Source: Deinococcus radiotolerans | Lineage (GTDB): Bacteria > Deinococcota > Deinococci > Deinococcales > Deinococcaceae | Assembly (NCBI RefSeq): GCF_014647435.1 | Contig: NZ_BMPE01000027.1 | Location: 1 to 44,237, forward strand | DNA: 44,237 nt | Reading direction: 5' to 3' | Shown: positions 33,087 through 39,847 of the stretch, one piece after another | How the letters are laid out: each line of letters opens with the position of its first letter | How positions within the stretch are numbered: the stretch's first letter is position 1 | Notes under the pieces: model-generated | The model's input: only the letters and a program-made list of their open reading frames with translations | What the model was told of the DNA's origin: nothing | Database searches by the model: none | Program-made: the position numbers and the translations under genes

Positions 33087-33536
33087 TCAGGTGTCCTGGT
33101 TGATGAGCTGGTCGTAGGCGGCCATGACGTCCTCGTACGGGGCGTCGGGCGGCAGCGCGGCCGGGGTGGGCGGGTGGAGGGGCTCGCCGTCTTTGCCGGT
33201 GACTTCCACGCGCTGTTTGCCCCACCTCTCGGGGTGGCTGCGTTCCAGGTACCAGGCGTCCGCTTTCCAGTCGCCTTTCTGGCCGCTGACGCGGATGCGG
33301 GCGACGCTTTCGATCTCGGCACTGGCGCGCGCTTCGAGCACGGCTGCGCGGAACTCACGGTAGATGGCGTTGCCGTCGCCGGACTTCTCGCCGCGTTTCA
33401 TCCACTCGTAGTACGTGTCGGGGTTGATGCCGACGTAGTCGCAGCAGGTTTCAATCCAGTTCCCGGCGCGGATGGCGCGCAGGAATTTCGCCTGGACGTC
33501 GGCGGTGAGTTTGGTTTTCCGGCCGGGGGTGGCCAC
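33087..33536 (-). CDS. Second terminase-small-like helix-turn-helix protein
   Basis: About 149 residues from the GTG at 33536 (VATPGRKTKLTADVQAKFL), where GAGGTGAT is well placed; an earlier in-frame GTG at 33545 is less likely. The pattern of phage packaging HTH proteins is clear: FLRAIRAGNWIETCCDYVGI, then TYYEWMKRG, YREFRAAVLEARASAEIESV and DAWYLERSHPERWGKQRVEV. Such proteins are annotated as terminase small subunits or packaging HTH proteins. With the gene that follows, the phage encodes two candidate TerS proteins in a row. Confidence 0.8.
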   Translation of the reverse strand: MATPGRKTKLTADVQAKFLRAIRAGNWIETCCDYVGINPDTYYEWMKRGEKSGDGNAIYREFRAAVLEARASAEIESVARIRVSGQKGDWKADAWYLERSHPERWGKQRVEVTGKDGEPLHPPTPAALPPDAPYEDVMAAYDQLINQDT

Positions 33537-33561
33537 GGTGATCACCTCGCAGGGGTGCGGC

Positions 33562-33594
33562 GCGGCCCGCGCTCCGGGGTGGGAGGCGGGCCGC
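33562..33594 (-). other. Intergenic GC-rich hairpin
   Basis: GCGGCCCGC (33562-33570) and GCGGGCCGC (33586-33594) pair over 9 bases with a 15-base loop, 14 bases after the stop of the small gene at 33609. Confidence 0.55.
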
Positions 33595-33608
33595 TGGGAA
33601 AGGTCGGG

Positions 33609-33791
33609 TCAGCTGGTGGTGATCTTCACGATCATGCCGTGCAGGTACCGGTGCTGGTCGGGGCGGATGCGCGGCCTGATGCGGTCGAGGTGGGCGAGCA
33701 CGCGGTCGTGTTCGGCCTGGGTGAGCCGGATGCCCCGCAGGGCGCGTTCAAGGTCGGACGGGCGGTCCGGAAGGCGTGTGGGGAGGGCCAT
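33609..33791 (-). CDS. Small basic phage protein
   Basis: A 60-residue protein (MALPTRLPDRPSDLERALRG) with AGGAGAACC before the ATG. It is rich in Arg and His, mostly helical. No family is recognised. The strong ribosome binding site and conserved operon spacing support a real gene. Confidence 0.62.
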   Translation of the reverse strand: MALPTRLPDRPSDLERALRGIRLTQAEHDRVLAHLDRIRPRIRPDQHRYLHGMIVKITTS

Positions 33792-33813
33792 GTGGTTCTC
33801 CTGTGGGGCGCGG

Positions 33814-33996
33814 TCAGCGCCGGGGGGACCTGAGCTGCCCGAAGGCCCGGGCGGGCGTCCAGCCGTCGTTGGCGAGCGTGACCAGCTGCCGCACCTGCAT
33901 GGTGCTCAGGCCAGGGTGCTGCTGCAGGTGCTCGCGGATATGCTCGGGCGACCAGGGGGTGCGCTGCTGGAGTTCACGCTGGATGTTGTCGTTCAT
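33814..33996 (-). CDS. Small phage protein
   Basis: A 60-residue protein (MNDNIQRELQQRTPWSPEHI) whose ATG overlaps the stop of the split ParB-like gene (ATGA) and has GGAG upstream. It is helical and slightly basic (ends RSPRR). The block QQHPGLSTMQVRQLVTLAND resembles a helix-turn-helix in length only. Confidence 0.6.
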   Translation of the reverse strand: MNDNIQRELQQRTPWSPEHIREHLQQHPGLSTMQVRQLVTLANDGWTPARAFGQLRSPRR

Positions 33997-34387
33997 CGGG
34001 CTCCGGGGGTGAGGATGGTGTCGCGCACGTGCTGGGCGATGGCGCACGTCATCAGGGGCGGGACGCCGTAGCCGTCCACCTCGCCGGGGCGCAGGCTGAT
34101 ATGCACCGTGACGGCGGTCCACTGCCCGGCCTGGACGGTGACGCGCTCCGGGGCGGGCTGGCCGTCCGCCTGGGCGATCAGCAGGGCGGCGAGCACGCCA
34201 TACCCAGCGCGATGCGGCCGCTGGTGTCATCGATCAGGATCGGCCCACCGTACCCGTATTTTCCGAGGGAAGCGGCGATGGCCTCCAGGTCGTGCCGCCT
34301 TGGGTTGCGGTCCCACGCGAGCGTGGCGAGGTGCTGGATGTCGTGCTGGTCGAGGCGGTGACTCTGGATCTTGGCGGTCGTTGGCAT
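33993..34387 (-). pseudogene. ParB-like nuclease-fold gene split by a -1 frame change
   Basis: Two open frames join into one ParB/sulfiredoxin-type domain. The first (start 34387, GAGGT upstream) gives DRNPRRHDLEAIAASLGKYG and GGPILIDDTSGRIALG, then runs off into CSPPC and a stop at 34178. The second, in the -1 frame, gives YGVLAALLIAQADGQPAPER and ends at 33993. The joined motif ILIDDTSGRIALGYGVLAAL has the layout of the ParB-type active-site strand and helix. The junction is at about 34200-34202. A one-base indel, an assembly error or recoding would each explain it. Many phages carry such a domain next to methyltransferases. Confidence 0.72.
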
Positions 34388-34408
34388 GGGAACCTCGGGG
34401 ATAGGGAA

Positions 34409-34437
34409 CCGCCCGCGTGCGGGAGGCACGCGGGCGG
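34409..34437 (-). other. Intergenic GC-rich hairpin
   Basis: CCGCCCGCGTGC (34409-34420) and GCACGCGGGCGG (34426-34437) form a perfect 12-bp stem with a 5-base loop, 13 bases after the toxin stop codon. Confidence 0.7.
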
Positions 34438-34450
34438 CTGGGGGGGCGGG

Positions 34451-34747
34451 TCACACCCGGCGACGGGCGGTGGCGTAGGGGTCGGATCGTTTGCCGCTCT
34501 GGCGGGCACCGATGGTTAGAACGGTAACGGTGCTGCTGGCGCTGTCGATGTCGTACACGATGCGGTAGCGCTTGTTGGCCGCGTGATAACTGAAGAGTCC
34601 AGCGAGCGGTTTCTTGAGGGGTTTACCCGCGCTGGGATTGCTGGCCAGCCGCGCCAGGGCTTTGTCGATGTGAGCGCGGGTGGTGGAATCGAGTTTCTTC
34701 AAGTCCGCCTGAGCCTCGGGCTCGAAGGCGATGGTGTAAGTGGGCAT
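34451..34747 (-). CDS. RelE/ParE-superfamily toxin
   Basis: A 98-residue protein with the RelE/ParE pattern: MPTYTIAFEPEAQADLKKLD at the start, a helical hairpin with KALARLASNPSAGKPLKKPL, then the core strand block YRIVYDIDSASSTVTVLTIG and a basic C-terminus. Such proteins cut ribosome-bound mRNA or poison gyrase; the sequence alone does not decide which. No antitoxin-like gene is adjacent on either side, so it is an orphan or its partner is atypical. The ribosome binding site (AGGAGGGC) is inside a perfect hairpin (34748-34779). Confidence 0.85.
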   Translation of the reverse strand: MPTYTIAFEPEAQADLKKLDSTTRAHIDKALARLASNPSAGKPLKKPLAGLFSYHAANKRYRIVYDIDSASSTVTVLTIGARQSGKRSDPYATARRRV

Positions 34748-34779
34748 GTGGCCCTCCTATAGTTCTGGCGGAGGGCCAC
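34748..34779 (-). promoter_or_regulatory. Hairpin burying the toxin ribosome binding site
   Basis: GTGGCCCTCC (34748-34757 as read on plus) and GGAGGGCCAC (34770-34779) pair perfectly over 10 bases. The AGGAGG of the toxin lies inside the stem, one base before its ATG at 34747. Upstream, AGGAGG at 34788-34793 serves another ATG at 34781 in a different frame, which could open the hairpin when translated. Confidence 0.6.
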
Positions 34780-34795
34780 ATTAGGCACCTCCTAG

Positions 34796-34828
34796 TCGGG
34801 AACGGCTTCGGTCGAAGAACGTTCCCGA
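34796..34828 (-). other. Hairpin directly after the stop of the 191-residue gene
   Basis: TCGGGAACG (34796-34804) and CGTTCCCGA (34820-34828) pair, with CTTCG/CGAAG inside. It begins at the base after the stop codon. No U-tract is seen. Confidence 0.55.
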
Positions 34829-35404
34829 TCAGGGGGCACAGGCTTGGATCGTGCGGAGGGTAACCGTCTTTCGTGCCGGCTGAATGCCAGTACTGATCGT
34901 AAATCGAGTCTTGATTAGGTTGTGGAGGAACACGCGCAGGTAAAGCGCGAAGCGCCGCACCACCATTCCGCTGAGCAAACCCGTACGCGCAAGGGCTGCG
35001 AGCACGTCGAGGAGGTCACGCGACCACTCAGAAATGAGGTAGTGAGCGTCAACCGCCCAATAGAAGGGACCACCCGCAGGCTCGCCCTTGCCCCTTTTTC
35101 GCCTTACAGGGCGACTGAAGAGGTCGGACAGGTATCCGCCGGAATTTTTGTGTGGGTCTGGGTTTAGTGCCAAGCCGAGAATGCGGCGGTGCATGGAACG
35201 ACTGGCCTCTAGTTTCCGCTGCTCGTCCAGTCGCACAACTTCGAGCATGAACTTGAGGGAGCCATCAAAGAGGTGGAAAGTCTCCCTTGATTCTGCGTAC
35301 TCGACGCATCGGCGAACCGCGTCAGCTGCTTCTGCGACGTCACTTCCTTGTTCCGCTTCAATGGCCTCGGCCATCCCGAGCTTGAACCATTCGCTGACGG
35401 TCAC
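34829..35404 (-). CDS. Uncharacterised protein paired with an XRE regulator
   Basis: A 191-residue protein starting MTVSEWFKLGMAEAIEAEQG at an ATGA overlap with the regulator gene. The first half is acidic and helical. The middle (PVRRKRGKGEPAGGPFYWAV) is basic, and the last third is helical and basic (LALYLRVFLHNLIKTRFT-like block). I recognise no family. Because the start overlaps the regulator stop, the two are made together. That pairing also suits a type II toxin-antitoxin or a regulator with an effector, but no toxin motif is seen. Base composition is lower in GC than the flanking structural genes. Confidence 0.68.
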   Translation of the reverse strand: MTVSEWFKLGMAEAIEAEQGSDVAEAADAVRRCVEYAESRETFHLFDGSLKFMLEVVRLDEQRKLEASRSMHRRILGLALNPDPHKNSGGYLSDLFSRPVRRKRGKGEPAGGPFYWAVDAHYLISEWSRDLLDVLAALARTGLLSGMVVRRFALYLRVFLHNLIKTRFTISTGIQPARKTVTLRTIQACAP

Positions 35405-35760
35405 GGCGCACCCTGCCTTTCCCGGCGCCGCTTCAGTCTGTCCAGGATGTCAGGGTGATCATCGAGCACGGCGTTCGTTTCCTCATCATCGGTGTAGGGC
35501 ACGCCTGCACCGGTCGTCCGCAGGGAGACGGGTTCGGGTTCACCGGTGAACAGGTCGGCCACGCTGACCTTTTCGCCCGTCAGGGCGCTCAGCGCGGCCA
35601 CGACGTGGTTCAGGTTCTCCAGATCAATGCGCTTAACGCTGTCGCCGCGTGCCATGGCGAAGATACTGCCGCGCGCGACTTTTCCCTCGGTTTCCTTGAC
35701 GAGCCGGTAAGCCGTCAGGCCGTGGTCGCGCAGGTAGTGGTCGAGGGAGAACCGAATCAT
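35401..35760 (-). CDS. XRE-family transcriptional regulator
   Basis: A 119-residue protein. Residues about 5-75 form a helix-turn-helix of the XRE/Cro type (HYLRDHGLTAYRLVKETEGK, then GSIFAMARGDSVKRIDLENL, the latter covering the recognition helix). The C-terminal 40 residues are acidic then basic (DDEETNAVLDDHPDILDRLK). A promoter lies directly upstream (35770-35798) and gives a leaderless or nearly leaderless message. An inverted repeat TGACA/TGTCA overlaps the -10 box, so the protein probably represses itself. Confidence 0.83.
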   Translation of the reverse strand: MIRFSLDHYLRDHGLTAYRLVKETEGKVARGSIFAMARGDSVKRIDLENLNHVVAALSALTGEKVSVADLFTGEPEPVSLRTTGAGVPYTDDEETNAVLDDHPDILDRLKRRRERQGAP

Positions 35761-35762
35761 AG

Positions 35763-35786
35763 TGACAGCAATCTAGCACGGTGTCA
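35763..35786 (-). promoter_or_regulatory. Candidate operator over the XRE promoter
   Basis: TGACA (35763-35767) and TGTCA (35782-35786) form an inverted repeat with 14 bases between, overlapping the -10 box of the regulator promoter. Its outer half lies in the methyltransferase stop region. Confidence 0.5.
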
Positions 35787-35798
35787 GATACCCGTCAA
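35770..35798 (-). promoter_or_regulatory. Promoter for the XRE regulator gene
   Basis: On the minus strand TTGACG (plus 35793-35798) and TAGATT (plus 35770-35775) are 17 bases apart. The ATG follows the -10 box by 9 bases. The promoter lies across the 3' end of the methyltransferase gene. Confidence 0.75.
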
Positions 35799-37124
35799 CT
35801 CTCCCCTTTTCGCCTGCGCGAACGTGACGCCGTCCTGGCGGGTGGCAATCATGCCGGTGGCATCCTGCGCGCGGCGGATGATCTGGTCGCAGTAGTGCGG
35901 GTCCAGTTCGTTCAGCGCGGCGCGGCGGCCGATCTTGTGCGCGGCGATCAGGGTTGTGCCGCTCCCGCCGAACGGGTCCATCACGACGTCGCCTGGCTGG
36001 CTGCTGTTCTCCACGCAGATCTGCACGAGCTGGACAGGTTTCATGGTTGGATGCAGGTCGTTCCGGGTGGGTTTGTCCACGTACACGACCGTGCTGGCGT
36101 CGCGGATCTGGGTGAGCAGGTCCACGAGTTCGGCCTTGTTGAGCTTGTTCAGGTCGAGTGAATCGTCGAGCACCGTGGTGTTGGTGAAGTCCTTGCCGAA
36201 GTAGTGTGCCGCGCCCAGCTTCCAGCCGTACAGCATGGGCTCGTGCCGCCAGTTGTAGTCCTGGCGGCTCATCACGGCGGCGTTCTTGACCCAGACGATG
36301 GTCTGTGAGTACTTCAGTCCGGCCGCGTCGTAGCCCTGCCGGAACGCCACGCCTTCCAGTTCGGCGTACGCGACGTAGATGCACGCGCCGGGCTGCATGA
36401 CGCTGGCCGTGGCGCTCAGGGCGGCCGCGATGAACTGCCGGAACTGCTCCGGGGTCATCGCGTCGTTCTGGATCTTCAGCCGGTCCTTGGTTTTGCCCTC
36501 GTAGTTCACGTTGTACGGCGGATCGGTCCAGACCAGCCGCACCTGGAGGCCCGCGGTCAGCCGCTGGAGCTGGTGCGGGTCGGTGCTGTCCCCGCAGCTG
36601 ACGCGGTGCTCGCCGATCGTCCAGATGTCGCCGGGGCGGGTGACGGGCGTGGGCTGGAGGGGCGGGACGTCATCCTCGTCGGTGAGGAGTTCGCGCCGCA
36701 CCTCGCCGTCCAGCTCAGTCAGCAGCGCGTCGTGGTCCGCTTCGGTGTACCCGGTGCCGTCCAGGCCCGGGCCGTCGCGCAGCTGGTCAAGCAGGCGGCG
36801 CAGCGCCTCCGGGTCGCGGGTGGCGCGCTCGGCGTAGCGGTTGTCCGCCAGGAGGATGACGCGGGCGCGGTCGTCGTCAACGTCCACCCAGAACACCGGC
36901 ACGTGCGTGAGCCCGGCGAGGATCGCGCCGCGCCAGCGGTGCTCGCCGACCAGGATCTGCCCGGTGCTGCGCTGCACCGTGACGGTACCCCACCAGCCCG
37001 AGGCGCGTATGCTCTCGGCGATCTCCTCGGGATTGTTGCGGTTCGGGTTGAGTGGGTGAGGTTTGAGGTCGTGCACCGGCACGAGTTCGGTCTGGTCGTT
37101 CAGCAGGTGGGCGGTCGGGGTCAT
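35784..37124 (-). CDS. ParB-like domain fused to a beta-class DNA methyltransferase
   Basis: A 446-residue protein. ATG at 37124 is chosen since TTGGAG lies four bases upstream; a TTG start three codons earlier is less likely. The N-terminal 110 residues are a ParB-like domain with LVGEHRWRGAILAG (about 59-71). Then the methyltransferase follows: DPPYNVNYEG (201-210) is the catalytic DPPY motif and DPFGGSGTT (383-391) the AdoMet-binding motif. The order DPPY first, FGGSGT later marks the beta class (N6-adenine or N4-cytosine). Such phage enzymes protect phage DNA against host restriction or mark it. No matching endonuclease is seen. Confidence 0.92.
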   Translation of the reverse strand: MTPTAHLLNDQTELVPVHDLKPHPLNPNRNNPEEIAESIRASGWWGTVTVQRSTGQILVGEHRWRGAILAGLTHVPVFWVDVDDDRARVILLADNRYAERATRDPEALRRLLDQLRDGPGLDGTGYTEADHDALLTELDGEVRRELLTDEDDVPPLQPTPVTRPGDIWTIGEHRVSCGDSTDPHQLQRLTAGLQVRLVWTDPPYNVNYEGKTKDRLKIQNDAMTPEQFRQFIAAALSATASVMQPGACIYVAYAELEGVAFRQGYDAAGLKYSQTIVWVKNAAVMSRQDYNWRHEPMLYGWKLGAAHYFGKDFTNTTVLDDSLDLNKLNKAELVDLLTQIRDASTVVYVDKPTRNDLHPTMKPVQLVQICVENSSQPGDVVMDPFGGSGTTLIAAHKIGRRAALNELDPHYCDQIIRRAQDATGMIATRQDGVTFAQAKRGELTGI

Positions 37125-37139
37125 GGGCTCCAATGGGGA

Positions 37140-37171
37140 CCGCCCCGCCGGCGCGGTGGCGGGCGGGGCGG
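37140..37171 (-). other. Intergenic GC-rich hairpin
   Basis: CCGCCCCGCC (37140-37149) and GGCGGGGCGG (37162-37171) pair perfectly over 10 bases, 13 bases after the stop of the small protein at 37185. Confidence 0.6.
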
Positions 37172-37184
37172 GCGGGGGGAAGGC

Positions 37185-37421
37185 TCAGTTGGTGTGCCGG
37201 GGGGGCCGGTCGATGAGGCCCGCGACGGTCAGGACTTCGCGCAGGCTGCCCGCGACGGTGCGGGAGTAGGGGTTGTCGCTGCTGCGCTCCAGATCGTCGA
37301 GCACGGCCGTGGCGGTGGTGAGGTGCATGTTCATCAGCACCCGGTACTCTCCACTTTCTCTGTTCCAAACGACGTCGATTTCGACGGCCCTCTCGGGGCC
37401 GCCGCTGCTGCTATCCTCCAC
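37185..37421 (-). CDS. Small protein at the head of the late operon
   Basis: A 78-residue acidic protein starting with GTG at 37421, with GGAGGA six bases upstream. The block EYRVLMNMHLTTATAVLDDL is alpha/beta in character. No family is recognised. It is the first gene after the leader of the operon promoter at 37681-37709 and could be a regulator or a small accessory protein. Confidence 0.65.
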   Translation of the reverse strand: MEDSSSGGPERAVEIDVVWNRESGEYRVLMNMHLTTATAVLDDLERSSDNPYSRTVAGSLREVLTVAGLIDRPPRHTN

Positions 37422-37448
37422 GGTGATTCCTCCAACCTATTTGGAATC

Positions 37449-37490
37449 CCGAGGCCATCGCTGCCAGGCATCTGGCCTCGGGTGAGGCCA
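37449..37490 (-). promoter_or_regulatory. Leader segment with alternative pairings
   Basis: On the minus transcript three segments occur in order: TGGCCTC, then CCGAGGCCA, then TGGCCTCGG. The middle one can pair with the first (7 bp) or with the third (9 bp), not both. It sits 20-70 bases before the first start codon of the operon, which suits a switch or an attenuator. No U-tract follows. Confidence 0.45.
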
Positions 37491-37520
37491 TGTTACCGGG
37501 CAGACGTGACCGCGTGTGGT

Positions 37521-37556
37521 CGCGCTTACATGCATGCAGGACAAACCGTAAGCGCG
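37521..37556. repeat. Inverted repeat with a TGCATGCA loop
   Basis: CGCGCTTAC (37521-37529) and GTAAGCGCG (37548-37556) are perfectly inverted with an 18-base loop containing TGCATGCA. It may be an operator or a leader structure. Confidence 0.5.
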
Positions 37557-37630
37557 TGAACGTGTGAGCATGAGATCAGGACGACACGCGGTCAGGCGTG
37601 CAGAGCAGTGGAACGCTCCGGACAGCAGCA

Positions 37631-37653
37631 CAGGCACGCGCTGGGCGTGCCTG
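37631..37653. other. Hairpin near the late transcript 5' end
   Basis: CAGGCACGC (37631-37639) and GCGTGCCTG (37645-37653) pair perfectly with a 5-base loop, about 20-45 bases downstream of the predicted transcription start. Confidence 0.55.
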
Positions 37654-37680
37654 AGAAAAGACTGATGGCAGATTAATGCG

Positions 37681-37709
37681 AGTGTACGGGAATGTTCGGG
37701 CGTGGTCAA
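37681..37709 (-). promoter_or_regulatory. Main promoter of the minus-strand operon
   Basis: On the minus strand TTGACC (plus 37704-37709) and TACACT (plus 37681-37686) are 17 bases apart, close to the bacterial consensus. Transcription would begin near 37674 and run into a leader of about 250 bases before the GTG at 37421. It lies 13 bases from the end of the decayed IS. Confidence 0.78.
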
Positions 37710-37882
37710 CGTGACCCCGACAGGCTAACTACTCCTCAAAACGGTTAACTGGCGGCAGGACGCCGGCGTCTGTACGGTGTTTCTGCAATGCAACGGCCAC
37801 CGTCTATAACGGCTTCAGTCTCCCACTGATGTGGACCCTCCTCACTCACGGGTGAAATTCACGCTGCTGAGATCAAACGCAA

Positions 37883-37914
37883 GAAACACGGACACCGCAC
37901 GGTGTCCGTGTTTC
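37883..37914. terminator. Perfect 14-bp hairpin upstream of the HEAT-like gene
   Basis: GAAACACGGACACC (37883-37896) pairs perfectly with GGTGTCCGTGTTTC (37901-37914) around GCAC. The short T-runs at each edge allow it to act as a bidirectional terminator that insulates the passenger gene. Confidence 0.6.
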
Positions 37915-38161
37915 GACTCGGGCTCGCTCACATCCAGGTTCTCTTCCTGCATCCGTCGCCGCTCTCATGGCGCAGTTTGACCACCCTGATGCGGTGTCTT
38001 GGGCGTCGTCAGACTCCCGTTCTCACAGGACCTTGAGACCGGCTTGTTGGCGTGCTTTTCTTCAACGTCACCAAGACGTACAGACACTGACGCGTCCCCC
38101 TCAGCAAGTGTCCCCAGATGCGCCATCCGCATCCCTGCTCTCACTGTTTCAGATCCAGCTC

Positions 38162-38167
38162 TATGGT
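38162..38167 (+). promoter_or_regulatory. Possible -10 box of the HEAT-like gene
   Basis: TATGGT ends 8 bases before the ATG at 38176, which would give a leaderless transcript. GAGGGGG between the two could serve as a ribosome binding site instead. No -35 box is clear. Confidence 0.4.
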
Positions 38168-38175
38168 GAGGGGGC

Positions 38176-39666
38176 ATGCGACCTCTCGAGGACGAACTCC
38201 GTGATGTGTTCACCCAGTCCTGGCGCCCCGAAGACGAAGAAGCAGTGTCCTGGAAGGATGACATCACCGCGTATGCCCCTTTGAATGTGCCACTCCAAGG
38301 GCACGTGATCCGTCAGCTCGCGGGCCGGGAACTTCAGGTGTTGCCCTTGCTTCGACAGGACAAGGATGAGGTGTGGACCTATACACAGAGTCGCTGGCTG
38401 GTCTACGTTCTTGGGCAGTTCGACGGCGGCGTCCTGGCACTCCAACGCCTGGCCTCCGATGAAGGCGGCCCGTACTGCAATGGCCGGGATGAGGATGCCG
38501 CCCACCTCTTAGCAGCCCGCAACGACCGCCAACACTTCCCTTTTTTCCGGTCCCTGGTGCTGAATCGCAGGATTAGCAGTACCGTTCAGAAGATCGCACT
38601 CCAGGCATTGGTGAACGCCAACGACACCGATAGCATCAAGGCCCTGCAAACCTTGTCGTGGTGGAGTGACGACATTCCACTCGCCCGGGTGCGGCTTGGT
38701 GACATGACCGCCCTGCGCCCATTGATTCAGTCAAGGACCTCGGATAAGGCTCACCAGGCCATAGCGGCGCTGGAAGAGCGTCTGGGTGGGCTGACGCCTC
38801 TTCTGAACGAACTGATTTCGGTCAACCCAGAAGCGCTGCAGGAACCCAATGCTGACCCGATGGAACAATTGGCGCATCTGGCCCTCCACGACCCCATGGT
38901 GGAGGTGCAGGCCTGGGCCATCCGGCAACTGGCTACCCGTGCCCGGCAGCGGTTCAGTGGGTTGGTGCCCGCCCTGCTGCAACATCGTGCTTGGCAGACC
39001 CTCACCGCGCTCAGTGACGTGCTGGCCAGCATTCAACCGCCACCTGCCGAGGAACTGAATGCGATTCTGAAAGCGCGGGAACGTCCGAGATCCATGCGGT
39101 TGTGGGCGGCACTGACTTTGCTGCGCGCCAATCTTCAACCCGATCTGTCAGACCTTGAGGACGTCCGCATTGCGCTGCCCCCCGAGGTGCCGCAGGACGC
39201 CCGGGACGCGATCGTTCATTACTGGGTTCGTGTCCGAGAGGGAGTGGAGGCGGGGACCGACGTCCGCTGGTTGATCGAAGGATACACTTTTGGATGGGAC
39301 TGGCCAGATGTGACAGAGGAGCATGAGGCGGTCGTGGCGGCGATACAACGTGAAGGGCTCACGACCACGGCGCCGGTCGAGGCAGGCGTGTGGCATCAAC
39401 AGGGCAGCGGGAACTACGTGATTCTTGAGGTGGAAGGTCAACCCGTCTGGATCAGTGAGATTGCGCGGTTTGTGTGGACCTCGCATCCGCAGGCCGCGAC
39501 GTGGGCCGCTCTTCGTCCTCGCCTGGAGCAAGCCCTGGCTCCCATTGGGTGGAAAGTCTTGTCGGAGGAAGCGGCTGGCGTGGTGTTTCCTGGCTTGAAT
39601 GTCTATTACTTTGCGCGCCGGACGAGTCAACCCCTCCGAAATCTGCTGTTCTACTGGCAGGATTAA
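38176..39666 (+). CDS. HEAT-like helical-repeat protein (passenger gene of the decayed IS)
   Basis: A 496-residue protein with no signal peptide. Residues about 110-340 consist of repeated helical pairs of HEAT type (for example KIALQALVNANDTDSIKALQ, DPMVEVQAWAIRQLATRA and LWAALTLLRANLQPDLSDLE). The C-terminal 100 residues (from about 395, GSGNYVILEVEGQPVWISEI) are a separate mixed domain. HEAT arrays usually bind proteins; the partner is unknown. The gene is less GC-rich than the phage genes and lies between the two halves of an IS, in the same direction as its transposase. A defence, stress or regulatory role is open. Confidence 0.8.
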   Translation: MRPLEDELRDVFTQSWRPEDEEAVSWKDDITAYAPLNVPLQGHVIRQLAGRELQVLPLLRQDKDEVWTYTQSRWLVYVLGQFDGGVLALQRLASDEGGPYCNGRDEDAAHLLAARNDRQHFPFFRSLVLNRRISSTVQKIALQALVNANDTDSIKALQTLSWWSDDIPLARVRLGDMTALRPLIQSRTSDKAHQAIAALEERLGGLTPLLNELISVNPEALQEPNADPMEQLAHLALHDPMVEVQAWAIRQLATRARQRFSGLVPALLQHRAWQTLTALSDVLASIQPPPAEELNAILKARERPRSMRLWAALTLLRANLQPDLSDLEDVRIALPPEVPQDARDAIVHYWVRVREGVEAGTDVRWLIEGYTFGWDWPDVTEEHEAVVAAIQREGLTTTAPVEAGVWHQQGSGNYVILEVEGQPVWISEIARFVWTSHPQAATWAALRPRLEQALAPIGWKVLSEEAAGVVFPGLNVYYFARRTSQPLRNLLFYWQD

Positions 39667-39847
39667 GAACGCACCGACTTACGGTCAGAACGCTTGAGCG
39701 TTCAGCGCGCCTTGCTCCTATGGCGTCGCTCTGCGATGAATCTTGAGTGTCAACCTCAAAACGATCAGCCGTCTTCTGCACAGCCGTTCGCCTGCGCCTC
39801 AGACAGAGGAGCGTTGGACAAGTTGGAAGCAGCGTTTCGAAGGGTAG
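39667..39847 (+). pseudogene. Transposase C-terminal remnant
   Basis: The segment reads RTDLRSERLSVQRALLLWRR in one frame and then, after a frame change near 39740, SVNLKTISRLLHSRSP and TEERWTSWKQRFEG with a TAG stop inside the inverted repeat. The RFEG-stop end matches the piece at 1-60. It begins directly after the HEAT-like stop codon. Confidence 0.65.

Noticed and set aside
37437..37709. 90-codon minus-strand open frame
   Set aside because: It contains the operon promoter and leader structures; composition is not protein-like.
37965..38284. Overlapping open frames on both strands before the HEAT-like gene
   Set aside because: No start signals; atypical composition; the plus-strand frame runs into the HEAT-like gene.
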